A DNA stretch of 42,141 bases, from the NCBI GenBank assembly GCA_011087955.1, contig JAALKR010000017.1:1-42141 (forward strand). Reading direction: 5' to 3'. Positions 35,707 to 42,141 of this stretch are shown here, one piece after another. Below the pieces are notes generated by a model. That model was not told the origin of the DNA, made no database searches, and worked only from the letters and a program-made list of their open reading frames with translations. The translations under genes were made by a program, and so were the position numbers. The stretch comes from Oligoflexia bacterium (GTDB lineage Bacteria > Bdellovibrionota > UBA1018 > CAIPTA01 > JAALKR01). Each line of letters starts with the position of its first letter. Position 1 is the stretch's first letter.

Positions 35707-36596
35707 CCTCGGTCCGCCAGTCGGTCATTCTTCTTAATTGATCCAATTGATTGCCCCACCATTGGCTGCGGCAATCCTGTGCTTGCCTCTAAGACGATTC
35801 GAGGATCTTCAAATCCAGCAGTTGCTTTCACGATTGCTTTAGCCCTCTTTTCAGCCTCCGCCGGGCTAGCATCGGCAAAAATTCCGGAGCCAACAAAAAC
35901 TGTCTCTGCTCCTAGTTGCATCATTAGTGCAGCATCCGCTGGGGTAGCCACACCACCGGCAGAAAAATTTGGGACTGGAAGTCGACCTTCACGTGCAGTC
36001 TGCTGAACTAAATCAAATGGTGCACGCAGTTCTTTTGCTTTTGCGTATAACTCTGTTTCATCCAGGTTTCGTAATCCGCGAATCTCCCCTATTAACTGGC
36101 GCATATGTCGAACCGCCTCAACTACATCTCCGGTGCCCGCTTCACCTTTCGTGCGGATTAAAGACGCACCTTCGTTAATTCGACGAAGCCCTTCTCCTAA
36201 ATCAGTACAACCACAAACAAATGGCACTTTGAACTTTCGCTTATCGATATGGTTAGCGTCATCGGCTGGAGTGAGGACTTCACTTTCATCAATATAATCA
36301 ACGCCCAAGGCTTCCAAAATTTGTGCTTCCACAAAATGTCCAATTCGAACCTTCGCCATGACAGGAGTGGTTACTGCATTCATAATCTCTTGGATCATCT
36401 TTGGGTCGCTCATTCGCGCCACACCACCTTGACTACGCAATAAACTTGGAATCCGCTCCAGAGCCATTACCGAAACTGCGCCAGCCTGTTCAGCAATTTT
36501 TGCCTGCTCTACGTTCATAACATCCATAATCACGCCACCTCTCAGCATTTCGGCGAGACCTTTTCCAAGATTCAAATCAGTCACTTGATTGGACAT
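35700..36596 (-). CDS. pdxS: Pyridoxal phosphate synthase, PdxS subunit
   Basis: 298 residues, TIM barrel that assembles pyridoxal 5-phosphate from ribose 5-phosphate, glyceraldehyde 3-phosphate and ammonia. The two catalytic lysines correspond to Lys82 (MAKVRIGHF) and Lys150 ([12 protein letters not shown]). [13 protein letters not shown] and the phosphate-binding [17 protein letters not shown] and FVGSGIF are intact. AGGAGG lies 7 bases before the ATG, the best ribosome site in this part. A TATATT lies upstream (36621-36626 on the minus strand) without a good -35. It may also be read from the mscS cluster. Confidence 0.97.
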   Translation of the reverse strand: MSNQVTDLNLGKGLAEMLRGGVIMDVMNVEQAKIAEQAGAVSVMALERIPSLLRSQGGVARMSDPKMIQEIMNAVTTPVMAKVRIGHFVEAQILEALGVDYIDESEVLTPADDANHIDKRKFKVPFVCGCTDLGEGLRRINEGASLIRTKGEAGTGDVVEAVRHMRQLIGEIRGLRNLDETELYAKAKELRAPFDLVQQTAREGRLPVPNFSAGGVATPADAALMMQLGAETVFVGSGIFADASPAEAEKRAKAIVKATAGFEDPRIVLEASTGLPQPMVGQSIGSIKKNDRLADRGW

Positions 36597-36685
36597 ATCA
36601 ATTCCTCCTGCAATGGGCTAAATATACAGGACTATTACTCTGTTTTTTTTAGAAATTCCAGTGAAATGGGTGAAATGGCTTTTTC

Positions 36686-36793
36686 TCATTTCATGAGCTC
36701 TTCCAACTGGTCTTTTAGGGAATCAACCATACCCTGAGCAATTGTTAGTGGATTTGAAATATCATGTAAAAATTTATGTTCTTCATTACTCAT
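36686..36793 (-). CDS. Tiny ORF with a histidine-kinase-like H-box
   Basis: A 35-residue ORF (40 residues if it starts at GTG 36808). It begins MSNEEHKFLHDISNPLTIAQ and ends LEELMK at TGA 36686-36688. FLHDISNPLTIAQG closely resembles the H-box of the HisKA dimerisation domain, including the phosphoacceptor-type His followed by an acidic residue and the NPLT segment. No ATP-binding part follows. Past the TGA the same frame stays open for 16 more codons (36638-36685) with coding-like composition, so the TGA may be a nonsense mutation. It lies 20 bases (ATG) or 5 bases (GTG) after the mscS stop on the same strand. No strong Shine-Dalgarno was seen. It may be a real small protein or a remnant. 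Confidence 0.4.
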   Translation of the reverse strand: MSNEEHKFLHDISNPLTIAQGMVDSLKDQLEELMK

Positions 36794-36813
36794 AGGTTCA
36801 TTATTCACAGATT

Positions 36814-38562
36814 CTATTCTTTCAATGGAGTTGTATGTCCCGGCTTGCCTACCCACCTAATAGAGCAGGGCTCGACACCAGGAAAGGATTCAACATGTAA
36901 TGTTTGTGTTGGGAACGCAAACTCTACTTCAAGGTCCTTTGCCAGGCGTAAAATCTCCAAGTAGACATTTTGTCGTTCAACTAGTTCTGCCGACCAATCT
37001 GGGACTATTAAGAAAAAATATACCAATATTTCTAATGAGTCCGCTTGGTAAGCATTAAACACCACATGAAAAGAATCTTGGCGAACATTTTTATTCGTTT
37101 GTAAAATTTCTTTCACACCTTCACAAAACTCCTCCACCTTTTCCGGCGGAGTATCATAAGTCAGGCCTAGCTTTGCTACGGCTCTTCGGTAGCAACGTAC
37201 GCCATAATTGTCGATATTCGCGTTTGCAATTGCAGAGTTCGGAATTGAAATTATAGAATTATAGAAAGTGCGCAATCGTGTGGACCGAAATCCAATTTCT
37301 TCTACAGTTCCATCCACACCGTCAACATTGATCCAATCCCCTATGCAGAAGGGTTTGTCCATTAAGATCATTACAGACCCAAATAAATTGGCACAAGCGT
37401 CTTTTGCAGCCAAGGCAAAGGCTAACCCCCCAAGTCCGAGGCCGGCAAGGACGGACATAACGTTAATCCCTAAATTCTGGAAAACCAGTAAAACGCCAAA
37501 AATGACCGTAAAGGTTCGTAAGGACCGCTGCACTAGTGGCATGACATAATCATCTAGCGCAGTTTCGGACGTCTTCGATTTTTCAATTAAACATTCATTA
37601 AGTACGTCAACCAAACGGTAGGCAGCCCAAACCATCGATATGCTTAAAATTAATTGCACTAAAACTTGAAAGACAAAATAGGCTTTTCCATCAAAAGCAA
37701 GGGCCTGAATAGAAAAGAACCAAAAGAGACAAGCCGCTGCTAAACCAAGAGGTTTCTCTGTGAGAACTAGCGCTTCATTCCACCAGCGATGCCGGAGGCG
37801 CTTCGTAATACGTTGAAGAGACCTGGAGGCTAAAGTACCCAGTAGTCGCGCCAAATGCCCTAAAAAAATTGCGACAAACACACCAATCCACTGCCAATTA
37901 TAAAAGAGGAAAATTTTTTCTCGCAGCCAGTTGGGTACGTGCTGCTGCGCCCAAGGCTCTTGATAACCCGCTCCTTTGCCTCCATCTTGCTTATATGGTA
38001 AATGCCGAATCTGTTTATACCAAGACCGCGAATTCTGAACCGTATCCTTGGTAAACAAGTATTGGCCGGCCTTATCTCCAACCCTTACTTTAGCAATGGA
38101 AATCTCGGTGTTCTTTAGGCGCCACGGAGGATCACCATCCTTAACTTCCAAAGGAATCAGCGAGTAATTGATAACGATCATTCGATCAATGACCTCTTTC
38201 AGATAAACTGCCGCTTTTCGGCCCTGTTCTTTTGGAAGTACGGTGCCAACCCCCTCTAAGTTCAAAGTTCGAACCGCACGAAATAAAGCTTGGTCTGCTT
38301 TCCGACGATCTTTTCCCGCCCAGCTCCGATAGACTTCCATCGACTCATAAAAAGTGTGCATCGTGTCCCGAGGCGATTCCGTTTTCAACGGCGCCAGAGG
38401 GCTACCACTAAAGATCGAAAGGTCTTTTTCAGTATTCGCACTTATAAGTCCCTGCGCACTCGAAGCCCTCTCCACAGTCACAGATTCCTGTGTACTCACA
38501 GGCCCCTGCGCCGAAGCACTGATGTGAAACAAAATAAAGCCAAGCACTAAGAACCACTGCAT
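36814..38562 (-). CDS. MscS-family mechanosensitive channel
   Basis: 582 residues. A signal peptide (residues 1-18) leads a periplasmic domain of about 200 residues with no repeats. Five hydrophobic helices follow at about 222-240, 272-290, 295-318, 348-366 and 368-386. The last contains the Gly/Ala-rich pore helix VLAGLGLGGLAFALAAKD. The beta domain has DKPFCIGDWINVDGVDGTVEEIG and IISIPNSAIANANIDNYG, the classic MscS signature. A cytosolic alpha/beta cage ends the protein. It releases solutes on osmotic downshock. The size and signal peptide resemble larger YbdG/MscM-type members. Its start overlaps the upstream glycosyltransferase gene by 16 bases. Confidence 0.93.
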   Translation of the reverse strand: MQWFLVLGFILFHISASAQGPVSTQESVTVERASSAQGLISANTEKDLSIFSGSPLAPLKTESPRDTMHTFYESMEVYRSWAGKDRRKADQALFRAVRTLNLEGVGTVLPKEQGRKAAVYLKEVIDRMIVINYSLIPLEVKDGDPPWRLKNTEISIAKVRVGDKAGQYLFTKDTVQNSRSWYKQIRHLPYKQDGGKGAGYQEPWAQQHVPNWLREKIFLFYNWQWIGVFVAIFLGHLARLLGTLASRSLQRITKRLRHRWWNEALVLTEKPLGLAAACLFWFFSIQALAFDGKAYFVFQVLVQLILSISMVWAAYRLVDVLNECLIEKSKTSETALDDYVMPLVQRSLRTFTVIFGVLLVFQNLGINVMSVLAGLGLGGLAFALAAKDACANLFGSVMILMDKPFCIGDWINVDGVDGTVEEIGFRSTRLRTFYNSIISIPNSAIANANIDNYGVRCYRRAVAKLGLTYDTPPEKVEEFCEGVKEILQTNKNVRQDSFHVVFNAYQADSLEILVYFFLIVPDWSAELVERQNVYLEILRLAKDLEVEFAFPTQTLHVESFPGVEPCSIRWVGKPGHTTPLKE

Positions 38563-39659
38563 TGCTTACTCACTCTCTGATATACATCAATCTGCGCGCG
38601 CCACATCTCTTCTGTGGACCATTTCTGAAGAATTCCTTGCTTCAGCGACTCGGGCACCGCAGTCACCTTGCTTTGCTCTATTCGTTTCAATGCATCCACC
38701 CAAGGCTCCATCCGATCTTTTCCCACAAATCTGATATGATCACTTTCTGAAGTCGGCATCACTTCTCGCATTATTGCGATGTCTGAAACAATAGTAGCAG
38801 TCCCTTGCAAAAGCGCCTCCAGCGGTGGGCGCCCAAACCCTTCGTAAACCGAAGGAAATACCAAACAAGCCGCCCCGGCAATCCAGGCATCTAAACGCTC
38901 ATCTTCTTCTTTTGGCAAACAAATCACCCCTTCTTGCGGCTGTCCAGCAATTTCTTCCGGAGCGACGGTCAAGAGCAAGGGCCAAGGAGAGTTCGAGCTC
39001 TTGCGATAGCCTTCATAAACGGAGAGTAAAAAGGACAAACGCTTATGAGGTTTTGTTGTAGCGAGACAGATGAAATACTGACCTGGCTTCAATCCTAGCT
39101 CAGCGTAACTCTCTGCATTTAGCGGTACAAAATTCAGCTCCGGGATTCCATTGGGGACAAGGGTAATTTTTGATTTTGGAATGTTTAACCATTCTGCCAG
39201 TTCACTCTGGCTAGTCCGTGAAACAGAACAAATGGCATCTGCGCGCCACAATGAGGCACGCAATAGAGTTTTGTAATATAGCTTTTGGCTGAATGACCCA
39301 AAATAGAGATGATTCAGGTCATGCACTGTCTGGATAAATCGACAAGGATAGGAAAACAAACTCGCAAAGCTAGGGCTGTGAAAGACTGCTGGATTCAGGC
39401 GCCTGATCTCTGGAGCAAGTCCCATAATTTCTTTTTTTGACAGAAACGGCACCTGAGAACGTGAGCAAGAGAGACTCTGCCACACTCCATAGCTCGGGCT
39501 ATTGGCACCTAGGAGGAAATGCAGCTCAAAGGGGAAATCTTCCGTACGTGTTGCTTGCATATAGGCATTAGCCAAATCCAACACGTAGTTACCAATGCCA
39601 TGCCCTTGGAGTTTAACCATTCTGGCGTCTACAAGTATGCGTTTTTTTTGGAGGGCCAT
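38547..39659 (-). CDS. Glycosyltransferase family 4 protein
   Basis: 370 residues, GT-B fold. The N-terminal domain has ILVDARMVKLQGHGIGNYV, FHSPSF and QTVHDLNHLYF, and the linker ADAICSVSRTSQSELAEW. The donor-binding domain has ITLVPNGIP, YFICLATTKPHKRLSFLL and VFPSVYEGFGRPPLEALLQG, with the E-x7-E motif (EGFGRPPLE) of retaining GT4 enzymes. ATIVSDIAIMREV follows. It transfers a sugar from a nucleotide donor to an unknown acceptor, probably at the cytoplasmic face of the membrane. It sits between nagZ (9 bases) and mscS (16-base overlap) in an envelope cluster, with AGAGA as ribosome site. Nothing shows that it works on murein. Confidence 0.9.
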   Translation of the reverse strand: MALQKKRILVDARMVKLQGHGIGNYVLDLANAYMQATRTEDFPFELHFLLGANSPSYGVWQSLSCSRSQVPFLSKKEIMGLAPEIRRLNPAVFHSPSFASLFSYPCRFIQTVHDLNHLYFGSFSQKLYYKTLLRASLWRADAICSVSRTSQSELAEWLNIPKSKITLVPNGIPELNFVPLNAESYAELGLKPGQYFICLATTKPHKRLSFLLSVYEGYRKSSNSPWPLLLTVAPEEIAGQPQEGVICLPKEEDERLDAWIAGAACLVFPSVYEGFGRPPLEALLQGTATIVSDIAIMREVMPTSESDHIRFVGKDRMEPWVDALKRIEQSKVTAVPESLKQGILQKWSTEEMWRAQIDVYQRVSKQCSGS

Positions 39660-39668
39660 TCTCTATCT

Positions 39669-40700
39669 CTACATTGTCCGGTTAGCTTGCGCTTTTTGTT
39701 TTCGCAAACGAATTCGGTTAGATGAAGCATCTAATATTGCCGCAAATCCCGTGCTGGCCTCAGCCTTCTTAATGACAGATTCTACAAAGCCTATGCAAGA
39801 ACTTTCCTCATTGCGCATATTATTGCCAATTAGTACCAGATCTATACCGGCATCCAGCGCATGCAATGTCGCCTCTTCCGAAGCAACCGCTCTCTGCAAT
39901 CCCTCCATATGAATATCATCTGTAATGCAGAGAACTTCCTCATTGCGTGTACGAATGCGAGAAATTGCTGTCCGTGAAACGGAAGCTGGAATTCCTGGCT
40001 CCCAATTATTCATTATTCCGTGAGAAACCAATATAGCTAACCCGGGGACTACGGAAACAAGCTCATGGAATAAGTCTTCCTGCTTTTCCGTGTAGGAGTC
40101 TGTCAAATCGATTAACTCCTCATGCGTATTCTTTGAAGCGCCTCCTACTCCCGGATAATGCTTTAAACAGAGCTGCACACCAACCTCTTTAGCCACTTGC
40201 CCAACCAACTTCACATTCTCTTGCACATCACTGCTGTGAGCTGAATAGGAACGTTCAACCTTACCGATGTCAGAATTTCCTCGATTTAAGTCTAAATCGA
40301 CCACTGGAGCTAAATTAAAATCAACCCCCAAACGTTGCAACTCAGTAAACGAGGCACGAGCGAAATCAAGTTTCTCCTGGCGACTAAGAGTATTAAATAA
40401 CTTCTGACTTGGATAATTTTTAAACCCCTTGCTCTCTTTCAATCGTCGAACCTTACCACCTTCTTGATCAACAAAAACCAGCGGGGTCCCGTTCAACTCG
40501 TGTATTTCCTCACACAGGGCCGTCACTTGTTCGATATCGTAAATATTATTTTCATATCGTTTTGTCTGGCAGTAATAATCAAAGAAAATAACACCGCCAA
40601 GGCTAAACTGATTTGCGTAGTCCCTCAGCCAATCGGGCACCGTCTTTCCATGAAATCCTAGAATAAAATGTTCGCCCGTTTTAGAGCCGTCGAACTTCAT
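39669..40700 (-). CDS. nagZ: Beta-N-acetylhexosaminidase, NagZ-like (GH3)
   Basis: 343 residues, glycoside hydrolase family 3. NagZ removes N-acetylglucosamine from 1,6-anhydro-muropeptides during murein recycling in the cytosol, and no signal peptide is visible. Motifs are PLVFVDQEGGKVRRL (about 73-87), FNLAPVVDLDLNRGN, LKHYPGVGG (179-187) and CITDDIHMEG (258-267) with the nucleophile Asp. The catalytic-loop His is present in NTHEEL (His193). In most relatives the third motif is KHFPGHG; here the second His is Val (185). The start overlaps the mltA stop by 20 bases. MltA makes the anhydro ends that NagZ acts on, so the pair is functionally coherent. Confidence 0.88.
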   Translation of the reverse strand: MKFDGSKTGEHFILGFHGKTVPDWLRDYANQFSLGGVIFFDYYCQTKRYENNIYDIEQVTALCEEIHELNGTPLVFVDQEGGKVRRLKESKGFKNYPSQKLFNTLSRQEKLDFARASFTELQRLGVDFNLAPVVDLDLNRGNSDIGKVERSYSAHSSDVQENVKLVGQVAKEVGVQLCLKHYPGVGGASKNTHEELIDLTDSYTEKQEDLFHELVSVVPGLAILVSHGIMNNWEPGIPASVSRTAISRIRTRNEEVLCITDDIHMEGLQRAVASEEATLHALDAGIDLVLIGNNMRNEESSCIGFVESVIKKAEASTGFAAILDASSNRIRLRKQKAQANRTM

Positions 40701-41934
40701 TGTTGTGTCTTCTTTCCTTCAGTTTCGAAATAAGTTTTTCACTCGGGGCCAAGAAATATAACTTTCCAGTTTGCTTCATTACGCCAGCTGCCTGCTTCGC
40801 TGCGCTTCCTCGTCCCCAAAAAACATCTACTCTTCCAGGCCCCTTAATGGCTCCGCCCACATCTTGCGCCAATACAAAATTAGCCACGCCTTTCCAGGCA
40901 GCTGGTTTCATATCTAATTTGGAATTAAAAATCGGGCTCTGAAACTCCAAAATTCCAAGCGCTCCCATCGGGTTATACTTTCGATCAATGGCTATAGTTC
41001 GCCCCGCAGTTGCTGGAACCCCTAGGTAGGTGAGAGCATTTTCTTTGAGCGGTTTAAAGAAGATATAGCTTGGATTCATATTGAGATAACGTTGCAATGC
41101 CCGAGGACTCAAGGTGCGCAAATAGGCTTCAATTCTTTGCAAAGACATTTCCTTCAGCGGAATCACATGGGTAAGGAAGCGCCCAATAGGCTTATACGCA
41201 TGTCCGTTCTGACCTGCATATCCGACGCGAAATTCCCGGCTGTTTTCCTGCAGGCGTACCGTTCCCGATCCTTGGATTTGCAAAAAGAACGATTCGATCG
41301 GGTCAACGTACATTAACTCCAAGCCCTGTCCGTTTAGCCCCTGTCCTTCATCAATTTCCTGCCGCGATAGATAAGGCACCACGGCTAATTCATTATTCTC
41401 ATCTTGCATGAGTCGACCGCGCACAGCTGGGGGAGCCAAGGCAAAGCGTTCACCAAATTCACGCATACGAATTTCAACTAAATCTTTTGGCAGTATATAG
41501 AGCGCCTGCGTGAACTTTCCTTGGGGTTTTTTACGCCCTTCAATCAGCGGCTCGTAATAAGATGTAATAAAGGCCTCACCCCATTCTTTGCGGCCGTAGG
41601 ACTCGTATATTTCAAACTCTTCTCGTACCATCTTCCACAGTGACACGTAATCTTGGTGCTTATAAATAAGCTCCACGAAATATCTCAATCCGAGAATATA
41701 ATCTTCCACTGGTACCAATCGATCACCAAATTGCATCGATTGCTTGCGCCGAGTTTTATACAAATGTGAGATTTCACGCTTAATCGCGATCACTAATGGT
41801 TTAAGAGGCAGGGACTCACGGAGATTTGGCTCTGTTTCACTTAAGCGCAACGCATCAGAGATATCTTTAATGGGAGCACGCGCACAGGAGCCCAAGAGAA
41901 AAACCATTGCTAATAGTGCCGCATACGTCCGCAT
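40681..41934 (-). CDS. mltA: Membrane-bound lytic murein transglycosylase A
   Basis: 417 residues. A lipoprotein signal (LLGSC, lipidated Cys17) targets it to the outer membrane. It cleaves murein glycan strands to leave 1,6-anhydro-MurNAc ends. Family signatures are FITSYYEPLIEGRKK, LMYVDPIESFFLQIQGSG, VGYAGQNGHAYKPIGRFL, NPSYIFFKP, and the C-terminal double-psi barrel VLAQDVGGAIKGPGRVDVF with the catalytic Asp region. The ribosome site before the ATG at 41934 is poor (GAGG only one base away). It is the first gene of the leftward cluster mltA-nagZ-glycosyltransferase-mscS. Confidence 0.93.
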   Translation of the reverse strand: MRTYAALLAMVFLLGSCARAPIKDISDALRLSETEPNLRESLPLKPLVIAIKREISHLYKTRRKQSMQFGDRLVPVEDYILGLRYFVELIYKHQDYVSLWKMVREEFEIYESYGRKEWGEAFITSYYEPLIEGRKKPQGKFTQALYILPKDLVEIRMREFGERFALAPPAVRGRLMQDENNELAVVPYLSRQEIDEGQGLNGQGLELMYVDPIESFFLQIQGSGTVRLQENSREFRVGYAGQNGHAYKPIGRFLTHVIPLKEMSLQRIEAYLRTLSPRALQRYLNMNPSYIFFKPLKENALTYLGVPATAGRTIAIDRKYNPMGALGILEFQSPIFNSKLDMKPAAWKGVANFVLAQDVGGAIKGPGRVDVFWGRGSAAKQAAGVMKQTGKLYFLAPSEKLISKLKERRHNNEVRRL

Positions 41935-42065
41935 GCCTCATATTGTTGACGAATTTTCTAATAGCTTCAAGTCTTACTTCAAGGTAAGCGCGCTAACTAC
42001 ACCATCTTCCCAGACCAAAGAATTTTAAGTAGACTTCGCGCCAAATTAACGCATGGAGTGTAAAT

Positions 42066-42141
42066 ATGGAAAACAAAGAAATTGGTCCGGCAGAATATCG
42101 ACAGCATGTAGTTCGCGCGAGCTTGTATCGTATTCAGAGCA
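42066..42141 (+). CDS. Start of a gene running off the right edge
   Basis: An ATG at 42066-42068 with GGAG 7 bases upstream (42055-42058) opens a frame of 25 codons without a stop to the window end. The peptide begins MENKEIGPAEYRQHVVRASL. It is charged and has no signal peptide. It is too short to assign. It is divergent from mltA across 131 bases that hold no other gene. Confidence 0.55.
   Translation, partial: MENKEIGPAEYRQHVVRASLYRIQS

Noticed and set aside
1-42141. CRISPR array, tRNA or rRNA genes, prophage or defence island
   Set aside because: No regularly spaced repeat arrays, no tRNA or rRNA sequence, and no phage or nuclease gene sets were recognised; the DUF4917 fragment alone does not make a defence locus.

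Overview
The window looks like ordinary chromosome of a free-living, protein- and amino-acid-using Gram-negative bacterium. It has lipoproteins with clear lipoboxes, MltA and NagZ for murein turnover, HtpX, an MscS channel with a signal peptide, class I NrdAB, and a three-gene type-B succinate dehydrogenase (sdhCAB). The combination of sdhCAB, hutF/hutG, a very large cysteine-rich lipoprotein and an HD-GYP protein with a degenerate receiver fits Bdellovibrionota/Oligoflexia best. That placement is an inference from gene style, not from a marker gene. No tRNA, rRNA or CRISPR array was found, and no stretch over about 300 bases lacks a gene.

Left edge (1-1560) is a small graveyard of broken genes. 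It holds the 5' part of an IS256-family transposase fused in frame to the 3' part of a DUF4917 gene, followed by the frameshifted N-terminus of a secreted subtilase. Next come two secreted-protein genes on the minus strand (an unknown protein and a SxxK serine hydrolase with a G9 tract). The hutG-hutF pair for the last steps of histidine breakdown follows on the plus strand. Its leader can fold into a hairpin that hides the hutG Shine-Dalgarno. A 1271-residue lipoprotein of unknown function with its own good sigma70-type promoter and the protease gene htpX come next.

Middle (10.8-20.7 kb): arcA and an arginine-dihydrolase-like gene run leftward, and a methyltransferase gene plus rocD run rightward from a shared 88-base promoter region. 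Together they suggest conversion of arginine to citrulline and/or ornithine and then to glutamate semialdehyde without ornithine carbamoyltransferase or carbamate kinase. A redoxin-like gene overlaps the end of rocD, and nrdA-nrdB follow with their own promoter region.

Right half: a long leftward run reads secreted protein, cysS, a methylenetetrahydrofolate-reductase-type gene, sdhC, sdhA, sdhB and a membrane protein with an HExxH motif. Several of these genes overlap. Three 18-19-base tandem repeats lie directly before the cysS start codon. Then come a small NIF3-type protein, class I aldolase, trmB, an HD-GYP protein, a glycosyltransferase, an O-methyltransferase, a thiol protein, and pdxS/pdxT. 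A final leftward cluster is mltA-nagZ-glycosyltransferase-mscS plus a tiny ORF carrying a histidine-kinase-like H-box. A partial gene starts at the right edge.

Metabolically, the Hut pair (to glutamate), the arginine genes (to glutamate semialdehyde) and PdxST (pyridoxal phosphate for RocD) fit growth on amino acids. Convergent genes are packed end to end, several overlapping by 4-17 bases, and mostly without visible terminators.
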